NCBI RefSeq assembly: GCF_947498825.1
Contig: NZ_CANMLV010000002.1
Location: 1 to 64,000, forward strand
DNA length: 64,000 bases
Direction: 5' to 3'
DNA from: an uncultured Cedecea sp.
GTDB taxonomy: Bacteria > Pseudomonadota > Gammaproteobacteria > Enterobacterales > Enterobacteriaceae
In this document: in pieces, positions 1-11,137 of the stretch
Layout of the letters: each line of letters starts with the position of its first letter
How positions within the stretch are numbered: the stretch's first letter is position 1
Made by a program: the position numbers and the translations under genes
Notes under the pieces: model-generated
Told to the model about the DNA's origin: nothing
What the model saw: the letters and a program-made list of their open reading frames with translations, nothing else
Databases searched by the model: none

Positions 1-1
1 C

Positions 2-16
2 TAAAGGCGCCTTTTT
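2..16 (+). terminator. Tail of a terminator from an upstream gene
   Basis: An AAAGGCGCC stretch followed by five T looks like the descending arm and U-tract of an intrinsic terminator whose other arm lies outside the window. In E. coli the lysV tRNA cluster lies on this side of yfeR and ends in a similar GGCGCC-type terminator, so a tRNA operon may end here. That identification is inference. Confidence 0.35.
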
Positions 17-40
17 GCTGTCTGCAATTCGGGCGGGGTT

Positions 41-59
41 CGAACCTGCAGCAGGTTCG
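41..59. repeat. Perfect 8-bp inverted repeat
   Basis: CGAACCTG and CAGGTTCG face each other across a 3-nt loop. The minus strand also reads GCAGGTTCGAAC, which resembles a tRNA T-arm, but no complete tRNA is visible in the window. Confidence 0.5.
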
Positions 60-81
60 GGTGAAGCGCAGCGTAACTCCG

Positions 82-108
82 TTCACTATCTTCACTATCT
101 TCACTATC
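82..108. repeat. Three tandem copies of TTCACTATC
   Basis: Three perfect, contiguous 9-bp direct repeats. The last two bases of the third copy form the start of the sigma-28 -35 element at 107. Confidence 0.9.
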
Positions 109-133
109 AACTTTCTCACGTCACTGCCGATAA
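107..133 (+). promoter_or_regulatory. Sigma-28 (FliA) flagellar class 3 promoter
   Basis: TCAACTTT at 107-114 and GCCGATAA at 126-133 are separated by exactly 11 nt. The consensus is TAAAGTTT-N11-GCCGATAA, so 14 of 16 positions match and the -10 element is perfect. The start site predicted near 140 leaves a leader of about 25 nt before the FlxA-like gene. Confidence 0.85.
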
Positions 134-165
134 CGGACACAGATACAACTCACTCAGGAGTGACG

Positions 166-504
166 ATGACAACAATCAGTACAACGGTTAGCCTGGCAAC
201 TTCCTCCACTTCTTCATCGGGCGGAACGGATAATAGTCTGGCAGCAAAAATTAGCCGTCTCACCAGTCAAATTACCAAACTCACTCAGCAATTAAAGGAT
301 ATTGCTGAGAGTCCAGGCACGACTGAAGAGAAAAAAACGCAGCAAGAGCTGATACAAACACAGATAAAGGTGCTGCAAGCGCAGCTGGCAGAACTACAAC
401 GCCAGCAAGCTGAACAAGCGACACAAAAAAATCAGTCTCAGTCAGTGCAGGAAATCGGTATTAACCATCCAACTAATGGTAATAAGGTTGATATCTATAT
501 CTGA
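166..504 (+). CDS. FlxA-like small protein
   Basis: The product is a 112-residue protein. A Ser/Thr-rich head of about 25 residues is followed by a Leu/Gln-rich heptad region (about residues 25-90) predicted to form a coiled coil, and a polar tail ending in VDIYI. This organisation fits the FlxA-like family; E. coli flxA is a flagellar-regulon gene of unknown molecular role. I chose ATG 166 because CAGGAG lies at 155-160; the open frame continues upstream to a GTG at 61, but that would run through the promoter. The perfect sigma-28 -10 element just upstream independently supports the flagellar link. The 3' end overlaps the convergent yfeR gene by 10 bp. The family call is fairly confident; no function is assigned. 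Confidence 0.75.
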   Translation: MTTISTTVSLATSSTSSSGGTDNSLAAKISRLTSQITKLTQQLKDIAESPGTTEEKKTQQELIQTQIKVLQAQLAELQRQQAEQATQKNQSQSVQEIGINHPTNGNKVDIYI

Positions 505-1439
505 GGGTAAAGAGAATCATCAAAGAGTGGATGACCCTGGCGAGCCTTGGTTAATAATTGAGCCTGGTGGTGAACCACTTCCCAGATAACCTCTGCTGCC
601 CGGGAGAGTGAACGATTTCGACGGCGAACCAGCATAATTTTTCGCTCGACTGTCGGAATCAATCTCTTAACAACAAGTGACTGGCCTTTTGGCAAAGGCA
701 AAGCGAGAGCCGGCAGAATACTGATACCAATTCCTGCTTCAACCATCGGGTAGAGTGTCGCAGGATGTCCTATCTGTTGCACAATCTGCGCTTCTATTCC
801 TTGCTTACAGAGCACCTCATCGATTAAAGGGCGGCTACCGGAAGCATAGTCCTGTAGTACCAGCTTAGCCCCTTGTAATTGTTTCCATGCCACCTGAGGT
901 ATATCAGCCAGGGCGTCATCGCTACGGCAAAGTAAGAAAAAAGGTTCTGACAGGACTTCTTCGCAATGTAAATCACTCGCCTCTCCCGGATCGATAACAA
1001 TCGCCAGGTCTACCTCTCCCTGACGAACACTTTCCAGTACCCACTGCTGGGGCCTGTCATAGAGTGTAAAATGAATGTCAGGATAATGTTGAGCCGCCAT
1101 CGCAATCGACTGAGGCACCAGATGGGCAGAGATGGTCTGACTGGCCGCAACCCGCACCGTACCACTCAGCTGATGGCCGACACTACGCGCATCCAGTAAA
1201 GTGGTATTAAGCTCATCCAGCAATCGTTCAAGCTTTACAGCCAGTTGCTCACCGGCAGCAGTCAGAACCACTTCTCGTGTCGTTCTGTCGAGTAATTTTA
1301 CACTCAAGGCCGTTTCCAGCTCTTTGACGCTGTGGCTGACTGCCGACTGGCTCAGGCCAATTGCAGCCCCTGCCTGACTAAAACCGCCTTTGCGCGCAAC
1401 AGCAACAAAAATGCGTAACTGACGTAGCGAATAATTCAT
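495..1439 (-). CDS. yfeR: LysR-family transcriptional regulator YfeR
   Basis: A 314-residue LysR-type regulator. The N-terminal winged helix-turn-helix (about residues 1-60, with the recognition segment [15 protein letters not shown]) is followed by a periplasmic-binding-protein-like effector domain (about residues 90-295). Sequence and length agree closely with E. coli YfeR, including the DRPQQWV and ASGSRPLID segments. It is divergent from yfeH with 89 bp between the starts, the usual arrangement for a LysR regulator controlling its neighbour. In E. coli YfeR has been linked to growth under osmotic change. The effector is unknown. Identification is secure; control of yfeH here is inferred from arrangement and from the operator-like palindrome between the genes. 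Confidence 0.92.
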   Translation of the reverse strand: MNYSLRQLRIFVAVARKGGFSQAGAAIGLSQSAVSHSVKELETALSVKLLDRTTREVVLTAAGEQLAVKLERLLDELNTTLLDARSVGHQLSGTVRVAASQTISAHLVPQSIAMAAQHYPDIHFTLYDRPQQWVLESVRQGEVDLAIVIDPGEASDLHCEEVLSEPFFLLCRSDDALADIPQVAWKQLQGAKLVLQDYASGSRPLIDEVLCKQGIEAQIVQQIGHPATLYPMVEAGIGISILPALALPLPKGQSLVVKRLIPTVERKIMLVRRRNRSLSRAAEVIWEVVHHQAQLLTKARQGHPLFDDSLYPQI

Positions 1440-1461
1440 TTATAAAATTCATCAATCTATT

Positions 1462-1480
1462 AAATAAATCAATTTTATTT
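1462..1480. promoter_or_regulatory. Candidate YfeR operator
   Basis: An interrupted palindrome, AAATAAA-N5-TTTATTT, lies between the divergent yfeR and yfeH starts. LysR regulators usually bind AT-rich dyads with a T-N11-A core in such regions. The region is generally AT-rich, so chance is a real alternative. Confidence 0.4.
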
Positions 1481-1528
1481 CTAAAACCATAAGGAACACA
1501 ATAGGCCTCTTTCGGCGGAGAACTGGTT

Positions 1529-2523
1529 ATGCAATTGTTTCGTGTTTTGGACCCTTTTACACTCATCCTCGTTTTGACAGTCTTACTGGCCTCTTTTCTT
1601 CCGGCAGTAGGGGATGTCTATGTATTCTTTGAGTGGCTGACAACCGCCGCAATTGCCCTGCTCTTTTTTATGCATGGTGCTAAATTATCACGTGAAGCCA
1701 TTATTGCCGGTGGAGGACACTGGCGCTTACATTTATGGGTGATGTGCAGCACCTTTATTCTGTTTCCGGCATTAGGTGTACTATTAAACTGGTGGCAACC
1801 TTTTGCCATTAGCCAGAATATCTATGACGGTTTTCTCTACCTCTCCATTTTACCTGCGACCGTACAGTCAGCGATTGCCTTTACTTCTATTGCCGGGGGA
1901 AATGTCGCTGCTGCTGTCTGTTCTGCTTCAGCTTCCAGTGTATTAGGTATTTTCCTGTCACCCGTTTTGGTGGGTATCGTGATGCATGTACAAGGTGCGA
2001 GTGGCAGTTTTCATGATGTCGGCAGAATTATGCTTCAACTACTACTCCCCTTTGTTCTCGGGCATTTAATGCGCCCGTGGATCGGTAACTTTGTAGCAAA
2101 ACACAAAAAAATGATCGGTAAAACGGATCAAACATCAATTCTTCTCGTGGTCTATACCGCTTTCAGTGAAGCAGTATCGCACGGTATCTGGAATAAAGTA
2201 GGAATCAGTTCATTACTGTTTATTGTGCTGATAAGCATGATACTGCTGGCTATTGTTATCGGGGTTAATATTGTTGCCGCCCGTCGACTGGGCTTTAACA
2301 AGGCCGATGAGATTACGATTGTCTTCTGTGGTTCTAAAAAGAGTCTGGCCAATGGTATTCCAATGGCCAATATTCTGTTTCCGGCGGCAACGGTCGGCAT
2401 TATGGTACTGCCACTGATGATTTTCCATCAGATCCAGCTGATCGTCTGCGCCATCATGGCCAAACGCTACCATCGTCAGGCCTTGGCTGCCAAAGCCGCA
2501 ACTGAGGCGGTTTCCCGTCAGAA

Positions 2524-2527
<4 letters not shown>
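1529..2527 (+). CDS. yfeH: Putative bile acid:sodium symporter-family transporter YfeH
   Basis: A 332-residue inner-membrane protein with about ten hydrophobic segments, of the SBF-like (bile acid:Na+ symporter) superfamily. It matches E. coli YfeH across its length, including the GGGHWRLHLWVMCSTF region and the TDQTSILLVVYTAFSEA and VFCGSKKSLANGIPMA signature segments. The substrate is not established. The start ATG has GGAG about 11 nt upstream and the same N-terminus (MQLFRVLDPFTL) as the E. coli protein. It is divergent from yfeR, which probably regulates it. Its stop codon overlaps the end of ypeB by 4 bp tail to tail. Confidence 0.92.
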
Positions 2528-4768
<2,241 letters not shown>

Positions 4769-4774
4769 TCAAAG

Positions 4775-4800
4775 ATAAAAAACCCCCGACATGCGGGGGT
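4775..4800 (-). terminator. Intrinsic terminator after zipA
   Basis: Read on the minus strand this is a stem of ACCCCCG paired with CGGGGGT, then TTTTTTATC. It lies between zipA and ligA and would end or attenuate zipA transcripts before ligA. Confidence 0.8.
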
Positions 4801-4819
4801 GATTGATTACAAACTGAAC

Positions 4820-4839
4820 GGGGGAAGCATTGCTTCCCC
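4820..4839. repeat. Perfect 9-bp hairpin between zipA and ligA
   Basis: GGGGAAGCA pairs with TGCTTCCCC with no unpaired base between the arms. It lies just after the zipA stop and before the U-tract terminator, so it may protect the zipA 3' end. Confidence 0.6.
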
Positions 4840-4869
4840 TGATTGAGATAAGAGCGTAACAACAAACTG

Positions 4870-5823
4870 TTAGTTGTTTGCATCCATGACTTCACGTATC
4901 CGGTCTTGATACTCACGCATCTTCTGCGGGGTCATCATCCGACGTCCGTCATCTAATACTACCCCACCGACTTCATCAGCAATGTGCTGAGCGGATTGCA
5001 GCATCAGTTTAAAGTTTTGCTGCGGATCGCCGTACGAAGGGACTTGCATAAAAATGGTTACGCCCGGCGTTAAAAACTCGGTCATAAAATCAGGATCAAA
5101 GGAACCTGGTTTTACCATATTTGCCAGACTAAACAACACCGGACCACTGCCATCCGGGCTCAAGTGACGATGAAAAATATTCATTTCACCAAACTTGAAT
5201 CCCGCCTGTTGGATGCTGCCTAGCAACATTTCGCCATTCAGCATATTGCCAGGATGGGCTGCCACATTCATCACCACGACAGTTTCTTTCTGTCGCGGTT
5301 TTTCTACTGGCGCCTCAACAGGTTCAGCCTCAACCACGGGTTCAGGTTCAGGTTCCGGCTGACGAATCTGTTCTGGCTGTGCGGCCACAACAGGTTCAGG
5401 CTGAACGGGTCTCACAGGTTCCGGACGTGGAGCAACAGGTTCAGCACGAGGAACAACCGGTTCAGCATAGACCTCAGGAACAGGTTCTGCTGGCGGTGTT
5501 GCCTGACGCGGCTGAGCCGATGCATAAGGCGGTTCATACTGATGCTGAGGCGATGCCTGTGAAGTCGCGTTCTGCTGTTGGCGTGAAGCCAATTCAGGTG
5601 CGGGAGCGGTACGATGAACACGTACCTCCCCAACACTGTCCTGTTCTTCATCGTCATCCTCGTCATCGTATTCGTCTTCATCACGTTTAGACTTCATACG
5701 TTTCAGTGGACGATCGCGAAAAATAGACGAACGTTCCTTACGGCTGGTCCACAGTCCATGGACCAACAATGCTATTATGGCTATCGCGCCAACAATGATT
5801 AATATCAGACGCAAATCCTGCAT
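4870..5823 (-). CDS. zipA: Cell division protein ZipA
   Basis: A 317-residue essential division protein that tethers FtsZ to the inner membrane. The N-terminus is a membrane anchor ([20 protein letters not shown]), followed by a basic and then acidic stretch, a long Pro/Glu/Gln-rich linker with PEPV-type repeats (about residues 85-175), and the C-terminal FtsZ-binding domain from about residue 180. I start at ATG 5823 because it gives the E. coli N-terminus; a longer reading adds 18 residues with no similarity. The linker is repetitive and likely length-variable between strains. It is divergent from cysZ. Confidence 0.96.
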   Translation of the reverse strand: MQDLRLILIIVGAIAIIALLVHGLWTSRKERSSIFRDRPLKRMKSKRDEDEYDDEDDDEEQDSVGEVRVHRTAPAPELASRQQQNATSQASPQHQYEPPYASAQPRQATPPAEPVPEVYAEPVVPRAEPVAPRPEPVRPVQPEPVVAAQPEQIRQPEPEPEPVVEAEPVEAPVEKPRQKETVVVMNVAAHPGNMLNGEMLLGSIQQAGFKFGEMNIFHRHLSPDGSGPVLFSLANMVKPGSFDPDFMTEFLTPGVTIFMQVPSYGDPQQNFKLMLQSAQHIADEVGGVVLDDGRRMMTPQKMREYQDRIREVMDANN

Positions 5824-6054
5824 CGTTATATTCTCTGTTGTTCTAACACCTTGCCTACATGGCAAACATTTATACACTAAGAGTATTTGCCCATCTGCAC
5901 AAGTGCAAGTGTGAGCGCGCTTTTCTCAACATAAAGATAGATCCAAGATGTTTTTCGCCTCTTTTTCGACCAAATCCTGATACATATCTTCTGTTAAGCT
6001 CGGTTATGATAGACCAGCTAGCCTATGTCATCGATAACGGAGTCTGTTTAAATC

Positions 6055-6816
6055 ATGGTATTACCTTCTGACAACCATCAACGTAATGGCGTTCACTATT
6101 TTACACAAGGTTGCAAATTAGTACTCGAGCCAGGTATCAAACGCTTCGTTATTTTACCTTTATTGCTCAATATCCTGCTGATGGGGGGGGCATTCTGGTG
6201 GTTATTTACTCGCCTGAATGATTGGATCCCAGCCATCATGTCTTACGTCCCTGAATGGTTACAGTGGCTGAACTACTTAATCTGGCCGCTGGCCGTCATT
6301 TCAGTGCTTCTGGTATTTAGTTACCTTTTTTCGACCATAGCCAACTGGATTGCCGCCCCCTTCTGCGGATTGCTGGCAGAGCAGCTGGAAGCCCGATTAA
6401 CCGGCGCAACGCCGCCCGATACGGGTATTACTGATGTACTAAAAGACACCCCCAGAATAATGAAACGCGAATGGCAAAAACTTCGTTGGTATCTGCCCCG
6501 TGCGCTGTTACTGCTGGTGCTATATTTTATTCCAGGTATTGGTCAAACCGTCGCCCCAATCTTGTGGTTTTTGTTTAGCGCCTGGATGCTGGCCATTCAA
6601 TATTGTGATTATCCTTTTGATAACCATAAAGTTTCGTTCAATGATATGCGTGCTGCGCTGCGAACGAACAAAATGACTCAGCTGCAATTTGGCTCACTGA
6701 TCAATATTTGCACTCTGGTTCCTGTCGTAAATCTGTTTATCATGCCCGTTGCGGTCTGTGGAGCAACGGCTATGTGGGTAGACTGTTATCGTAACCAGCA
6801 CGCACAGTGGCGATAA
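6055..6816 (+). CDS. cysZ: Sulfate transporter CysZ
   Basis: A 253-residue inner-membrane protein for sulfate uptake feeding cysteine synthesis. It matches E. coli CysZ along its whole length (also 253 residues), including [20 protein letters not shown] and the [13 protein letters not shown] and [20 protein letters not shown] segments, with at least four strongly hydrophobic stretches. It is the first gene of the sulfur block and lies upstream of cysK on the same strand, separated by two ERIC-type repeats. Confidence 0.96.
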   Translation: MVLPSDNHQRNGVHYFTQGCKLVLEPGIKRFVILPLLLNILLMGGAFWWLFTRLNDWIPAIMSYVPEWLQWLNYLIWPLAVISVLLVFSYLFSTIANWIAAPFCGLLAEQLEARLTGATPPDTGITDVLKDTPRIMKREWQKLRWYLPRALLLLVLYFIPGIGQTVAPILWFLFSAWMLAIQYCDYPFDNHKVSFNDMRAALRTNKMTQLQFGSLINICTLVPVVNLFIMPVAVCGATAMWVDCYRNQHAQWR

Positions 6817-6823
6817 TTTATCC

Positions 6824-6926
6824 TTACCTGTAGGTACAAAGCTTCTACCGTCGATGAGTATAGATAACTATGTAAGTCGGCGGACTGGATGCAGACAACA
6901 CCAGGTAACTTGAAGTGTGACGGGTA
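6824..6926. repeat. ERIC-type repeat, left end truncated
   Basis: The first of a tandem pair between cysZ and cysK. It starts at ACCTGTAGG, lacks the outer ATACCC arm, and ends with the characteristic CAGGTAACTTGAAGTGTGAC and GGGTA. The rest of the 6817-7178 gap holds the second copy and the cysK leader. Confidence 0.85.
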
Positions 6927-7050
6927 ATACCCTAAATAATTCGAGTTACCTGTAGGCGCCAAGTTCAGCCCGTCGATGAGCATGGATAACTATGTGATTC
7001 GGCGGGCTGAACGCAGGCAACACCCAGGTAACTTGAAGTATGACGGGTAT
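6927..7050. repeat. ERIC-type repeat, full length
   Basis: A 124-bp imperfect palindrome running from ATACCC to GGGTAT. Outer arms pair (AATTCGAGTTACCTG with CAGGTAACTTGAAGT), and inner arms CAGCCCG and CGGGCTG pair too. It abuts the preceding truncated copy directly. Confidence 0.9.
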
Positions 7051-7178
7051 GTCCTTATTCCAACTTTCGAGGCCTTATTTCTCTTACACATATAGATATG
7101 CTATTTCCTTACTTCCGCATATTGTCTGAGCAGGTATGCTGAACCGGTATCTCAAATTTCGACTATTAAGGATGAGTA

Positions 7179-8150
7179 ATGAGCAAAATTTATGAAGATA
7201 ACTCCCTGACAATTGGTCATACACCTCTGGTTCGCCTGAACCGTATTGGCAATGGACGTATTCTGGCAAAAGTGGAGTCCCGTAACCCGAGCTTTAGCGT
7301 TAAATGCCGTATTGGCGCAAACATGATTTGGGATGCTGAAAAACGTGGCGTGCTTAAGCCTGGCGTAGAGCTGGTTGAGCCAACCAGTGGGAATACCGGT
7401 ATTGCTCTGGCTTATGTCGCTGCTGCGCGCGGCTACAAGCTGACTCTGACGATGCCTGAAACCATGAGTATCGAACGCCGTAAGCTGCTCAAAGCGCTGG
7501 GGGCAAATTTGGTGTTAACTGAAGGTGCCAAAGGCATGAAAGGCGCGATTCAGAAAGCAGAAGAAATTGTTGCCAGCGATCCGGCAAAATATCTGCTGCT
7601 CCAGCAGTTCAGTAACCCTGCTAACCCAGAAATTCACGAAAAAACAACGGGCCCGGAGATCTGGGAAGATACCGATGGCGAAGTTGATGTCTTTATTGCC
7701 GGTGTCGGCACTGGCGGCACGCTGACAGGTGTCAGCCGTTATATCAAGAAAACCAAGGGCAAAGAAGCACTGATAAGCGTCGCAGTAGAGCCAACTGATT
7801 CTCCGGTTATCACTCAAGCCTTGGCGGGTGAAGAAATTAAGCCTGGTCCTCATAAAATTCAAGGTATTGGTGCTGGCTTTATCCCTGGCAACCTTGACCT
7901 TAAACTGATCGATAAAGTCGTGACCATTAGCAACGACGAAGCCATTTCCACTGCTCGTCGCCTGATGGAAGATGAAGGGATTCTGGCAGGAATTTCTTCT
8001 GGTGCCGCGGTAGCCGCAGCGCTTAAGCTTCAGGAAGATCCGGCATTTGCCGAAAAGAATATCGTAGTGATTCTGCCATCTTCAGGGGAGCGCTACCTGA
8101 GCACGGCGTTGTTTGCCGATCTTTTTACCGAAAAAGAGTTGCAACAATAA
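7179..8150 (+). CDS. cysK: Cysteine synthase A
   Basis: A 323-residue O-acetylserine sulfhydrylase that makes L-cysteine from O-acetylserine and sulfide using pyridoxal phosphate. The PLP lysine is Lys42 in SVKCR, the substrate loop is [11 protein letters not shown] (about residue 68), and the [10 protein letters not shown] phosphate-binding loop and GISSGAA are present. Length equals E. coli CysK. It is downstream of cysZ, and a terminator follows at 8173. In E. coli it is activated by CysB with N-acetylserine; I could not pick out a CysB site with confidence. Confidence 0.98.
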   Translation: MSKIYEDNSLTIGHTPLVRLNRIGNGRILAKVESRNPSFSVKCRIGANMIWDAEKRGVLKPGVELVEPTSGNTGIALAYVAAARGYKLTLTMPETMSIERRKLLKALGANLVLTEGAKGMKGAIQKAEEIVASDPAKYLLLQQFSNPANPEIHEKTTGPEIWEDTDGEVDVFIAGVGTGGTLTGVSRYIKKTKGKEALISVAVEPTDSPVITQALAGEEIKPGPHKIQGIGAGFIPGNLDLKLIDKVVTISNDEAISTARRLMEDEGILAGISSGAAVAAALKLQEDPAFAEKNIVVILPSSGERYLSTALFADLFTEKELQQ

Positions 8151-8172
8151 TATTACAATCCTAAAAAAGCCT

Positions 8173-8200
8173 AAAAAAGCACCCGTCAGGGTGTTTTTTT
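8173..8200 (+). terminator. Intrinsic terminator of cysK
   Basis: GCACCC and GGGTGT pair across a short GTCA loop and are followed by a run of T. It separates cysK from the pts promoter region. Confidence 0.85.
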
Positions 8201-8215
8201 GTGGCTTACATCAAA
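8200..8215 (+). promoter_or_regulatory. Candidate CRP site upstream of ptsH
   Basis: TGTGG-N6-TCAAA approximates the CRP consensus TGTGA-N6-TCACA and lies at the head of the 370-bp gap before ptsH, much as in the E. coli pts operon, whose distal promoter is CRP-dependent. The match is imperfect. Confidence 0.5.
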
Positions 8216-8312
8216 CTTTTGCCCCACCCAGCATTGCGTCAACCTTTCATGTCTGGTATTTAACGAGCAATTATTTTGAAGCGCGAAATTATTCGTTCTG
8301 TAATAGATAACG

Positions 8313-8326
8313 GCTGAATCGATTTA
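8313..8326 (+). promoter_or_regulatory. Cra (FruR) operator upstream of ptsH
   Basis: GCTGAATCGATTTA fits the Cra consensus RSTGAAWCSNTHHW at every position. E. coli has a Cra box in the same place in the ptsH leader. The rest of the 8216-8520 gap shows a plausible proximal promoter region and a GAGGAAAG ribosome site directly before ptsH. Confidence 0.75.
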
Positions 8327-8520
8327 ACTTGTTTGCAAAAGAGATGTTTTCAGCGGCATTATAACGTTAATCAGCGCTGCTTAGAAAGAATCTGTTCATG
8401 GTATCGACAAATACCTGATGTCGCATTTTATGCGTAAGAACTTTTTAGGCTAAAGTTTACTGTTAGAGTAAAGCTAAACTTTAGTTCCATAACACTTAAC
8501 CTATAAGTTGAGGAAAGCAC

Positions 8521-8778
8521 ATGTTCCAGCAAGAAGTTACCATCACTGCACCAAACGGTTTGCACACTCGCCCTGCGGCTCAGTTCGTTAAAGAAGCTAA
8601 AGGCTTCGCATCTGACATCTCTGTAACCTCCAACGGTAAAAGCGCAAGCGCTAAAAGCCTGTTCAAATTACAGACTCTGGGTCTGACCCAAGGTACCGTT
8701 GTGACCATCTCTGCTGAAGGCGAAGATGAGCAAAAAGCGGTAGAGCATTTAGTAAAACTGATGGCTGAACTCGAGTAA
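8521..8778 (+). CDS. ptsH: Phosphocarrier protein HPr
   Basis: An 85-residue cytoplasmic phosphocarrier of the PEP:sugar phosphotransferase system. The phosphorylated His15 sits in PNGLHTRPA, and the Ser46 region [11 protein letters not shown] is intact. It receives phosphate from Enzyme I and passes it to sugar-specific EIIA proteins; in this genome DhaM, which carries its own HPr-like domain, is a further acceptor in the chain. It is the first gene of ptsH-ptsI-crr, preceded by Cra and CRP site candidates. Confidence 0.99.
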   Translation: MFQQEVTITAPNGLHTRPAAQFVKEAKGFASDISVTSNGKSASAKSLFKLQTLGLTQGTVVTISAEGEDEQKAVEHLVKLMAELE

Positions 8779-8824
8779 GTTCCAGGTTCTTCTTCAAAAA
8801 ATCAGTCACAAGTAAGGTAGGGTT

Positions 8825-10552
8825 ATGATTTCAGGCATTTTAGCATCCCCCGGTATCGCTTTCGGTAAAGCTCTTTTACTGAAAGAAGATGAAGTCGTTA
8901 TCGATCGGAAGAAAATTTCTGCCGCTAACGTTGAACAGGAAGTTGAGCGTTTTTTGAGTGGTCGTGCAAAAGCATTCGCTCAATTAGAGGCCATCAAGAT
9001 TAAAGCCGGTGAAACGTTTGGTGAAGAAAAGGAAGCTATCTTCGAAGGCCACATGATGTTGCTGGAAGACGAAGAGTTAGAGCAAGAAATCATAGCCCTG
9101 ATTAAAGATAAGCTGGTCACCGCTGATGCGGCAGCCTATGAGATTATTGAAGGTCAGGCTACCGCTCTGGAAGAGCTGGACGACGAATATCTCAAAGAAC
9201 GTGCAGCTGACGTTCGTGATATCGGTAAGCGTCTGCTACGTAATATTCTGGGCCTGGCGATTATTGATTTAGGCTCCATTCAGGATGAAGTTATCCTGGT
9301 AGCTAAAGATTTAACACCCTCTGAAACGGCTCAGTTAAATCTGGACAAAGTGCTTGGGTTTATCACCGATATCGGTGGTCGTACTTCCCATACTTCAATC
9401 ATGGCCCGCTCTCTTGAGCTCCCTGCGATTGTCGGCACCGGTAATGTCACCCAGCAAGTTAAGACCGGTGATTATCTGATCCTTGATGCGGTTAACAATG
9501 AAATTCACGTTAATCCATCTGAAGAAACCATCCTCACTCTGAAAGAAGCTCAGCAGCAGTTAGCCAGTGAAAAAGCTGAACTTGCTAAGCTGAAAGACTT
9601 ACCTGCTATTACGCTGGATGGTCATCAAGTAGAAGTTTGCGCCAACATTGGTACTGTTCGTGATGTCGAAGGTGCTGAGCGTAATGGTGCAGAAGGTGTC
9701 GGCCTGTACCGCACAGAATTCCTGTTTATGGACCGTGATTCCCTGCCAACTGAAGAAGAACAGTTCAACGCTTACAAAGCGGTGGCTGAAGCTTGTGGCT
9801 CTCAGGCAGTGATTATCCGTACCATGGACATCGGTGGCGATAAAGAGCTGCCTTATATGAATTTCCCGAAAGAAGAAAACCCATTCCTTGGCTGGCGTGC
9901 TATCCGTATCGCAATGGACCGTACAGAAATTTTACGTGACCAGGTACGTGCAATTCTTCGTGCATCTGCTTTCGGCAAATTACGTATTATGTTCCCGATG
10001 ATCATTTCCGTTGAAGAAGTGCGTGCACTGAAAGCAGAAATTGAGATCATGAAGGGACAGCTACGTGAAGAAGGCAAAGCTTTTGACGAGGCAATTGAAG
10101 TCGGTGTGATGGTAGAAACCCCAGCCGCAGCCGTTATTGCCCCTCATTTAGCCAAAGAAGTCGACTTCTTCAGTATTGGCACGAACGATTTAACACAATA
10201 CACTCTGGCAGTTGACCGTGGTAATGATATGATTTCACATCTTTACCAGCCAATGTCACCGTCCGTACTGATACTTATTAAACAAGTTATTGATGCTTCT
10301 CATGCAGAAGGCAAATGGACTGGTATGTGTGGTGAGCTTGCGGGCGATGAACGTGCTACACTTCTGTTGTTAGGGATGGGTCTGGATGAGTTCAGTATGA
10401 GCGCCATTTCTATTCCGCAGATTAAAAAAATTATTCGCAATACAAACTTCAAAGATGCGAAGGTGTTAGCAGAACAAGCTCTTGCTCAACCAACAACGGA
10501 TGATTTGATGGCGTTGGTTAACAAGTTCATTGAAGAAAAAACTATCTGCTAA
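8825..10552 (+). CDS. ptsI: PTS Enzyme I
   Basis: A 575-residue PEP-protein phosphotransferase that autophosphorylates from PEP and charges HPr. The N-terminal HPr-binding and phosphohistidine domain carries His189 in [12 protein letters not shown], and the C-terminal TIM barrel has the PEP-binding motifs [14 protein letters not shown] and [16 protein letters not shown] with the catalytic cysteine in GMCGELAGD. Length equals the E. coli protein. It follows ptsH by 46 bp and precedes crr by 33 bp. It supplies the phosphate used by DhaM encoded at 44.9 kb. Confidence 0.99.
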   Translation: MISGILASPGIAFGKALLLKEDEVVIDRKKISAANVEQEVERFLSGRAKAFAQLEAIKIKAGETFGEEKEAIFEGHMMLLEDEELEQEIIALIKDKLVTADAAAYEIIEGQATALEELDDEYLKERAADVRDIGKRLLRNILGLAIIDLGSIQDEVILVAKDLTPSETAQLNLDKVLGFITDIGGRTSHTSIMARSLELPAIVGTGNVTQQVKTGDYLILDAVNNEIHVNPSEETILTLKEAQQQLASEKAELAKLKDLPAITLDGHQVEVCANIGTVRDVEGAERNGAEGVGLYRTEFLFMDRDSLPTEEEQFNAYKAVAEACGSQAVIIRTMDIGGDKELPYMNFPKEENPFLGWRAIRIAMDRTEILRDQVRAILRASAFGKLRIMFPMIISVEEVRALKAEIEIMKGQLREEGKAFDEAIEVGVMVETPAAAVIAPHLAKEVDFFSIGTNDLTQYTLAVDRGNDMISHLYQPMSPSVLILIKQVIDASHAEGKWTGMCGELAGDERATLLLLGMGLDEFSMSAISIPQIKKIIRNTNFKDAKVLAEQALAQPTTDDLMALVNKFIEEKTIC

Positions 10553-10585
10553 TACAGAAAAATTACTGCTTAGGAGAGAAGGCTA

Positions 10586-11089
10586 ATGGGGTTATTTAGT
10601 AAACTTTTCGGTGATAAAGGCAATAGCGATACCGGGACCATTGAGATCGTTGCTCCACTGTCTGGTGAAATCGTAAACATCGAAGATGTACCAGATGTTG
10701 TGTTTGCAGAAAAAATTGTTGGTGATGGCATAGCAATTAAACCATCTGGCAACAAAATGGTTGCTCCGGTTGATGGAACTATCGGTAAGATTTTCGAAAC
10801 GAACCATGCTTTCTCTATCGAATCAGACAGCGGCATTGAGCTGTTTGTCCACTTCGGTATTGACACCGTTGAACTGAAAGGCGAAGGCTTCAAGCGTATC
10901 GCCGAAGAAGGTCAGCGTGTGAAGAAAGGTGACGTCGTTATCGAATTTGACTTGCAGTTACTTGAAGATAAAGCAAAATCAACTCTGACACCGGTTGTCA
11001 TCTCTAATATGGATGAAATCAAAGAGTTAATTAAGCTGACTGGTAGCGTAACGGTAGGTGAAACTCCCGTTATTCGTATCAAAAAGTAA
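10586..11089 (+). CDS. crr: PTS glucose-specific EIIA (IIAGlc)
   Basis: A 167-residue IIAGlc, two residues shorter than E. coli near the N-terminus. The phosphorylated histidine is His89 in ELFVHFGID, and the partner histidine is His74 in ETNHAF. It passes phosphate from HPr to glucose IIBC and, by its phosphorylation state, controls adenylate cyclase and inducer exclusion. The N-terminal amphipathic stretch GLFSKLFGDKG fits its known membrane-binding tail. It is the last gene of the pts operon and is followed by a strong terminator. Confidence 0.99.
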   Translation: MGLFSKLFGDKGNSDTGTIEIVAPLSGEIVNIEDVPDVVFAEKIVGDGIAIKPSGNKMVAPVDGTIGKIFETNHAFSIESDSGIELFVHFGIDTVELKGEGFKRIAEEGQRVKKGDVVIEFDLQLLEDKAKSTLTPVVISNMDEIKELIKLTGSVTVGETPVIRIKK

Positions 11090-11105
11090 TACCGTCCATT
11101 CTGAC

Positions 11106-11132
11106 AAAAAGGCACCTTTCAGGTGCCTTTTT
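11106..11132 (+). terminator. Bidirectional terminator between crr and pdxK
   Basis: AAAAAGGCACCT and AGGTGCCTTTTT pair around a TTC loop. Flanking A- and T-runs let it serve both crr and the convergent pdxK. Confidence 0.9.
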
Positions 11133-11137
11133 CTTTA

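Noticed and set aside
30-60. Possible tRNA gene at the left edge
   Set aside because: Only a T-arm-like segment is present; no acceptor stem, anticodon arm or CCA end can be assembled from the visible sequence.
5254-5690. Open frames antisense to zipA
   Set aside because: They arise from the repetitive Pro/Glu-rich linker codons of zipA read on the other strands and frames.
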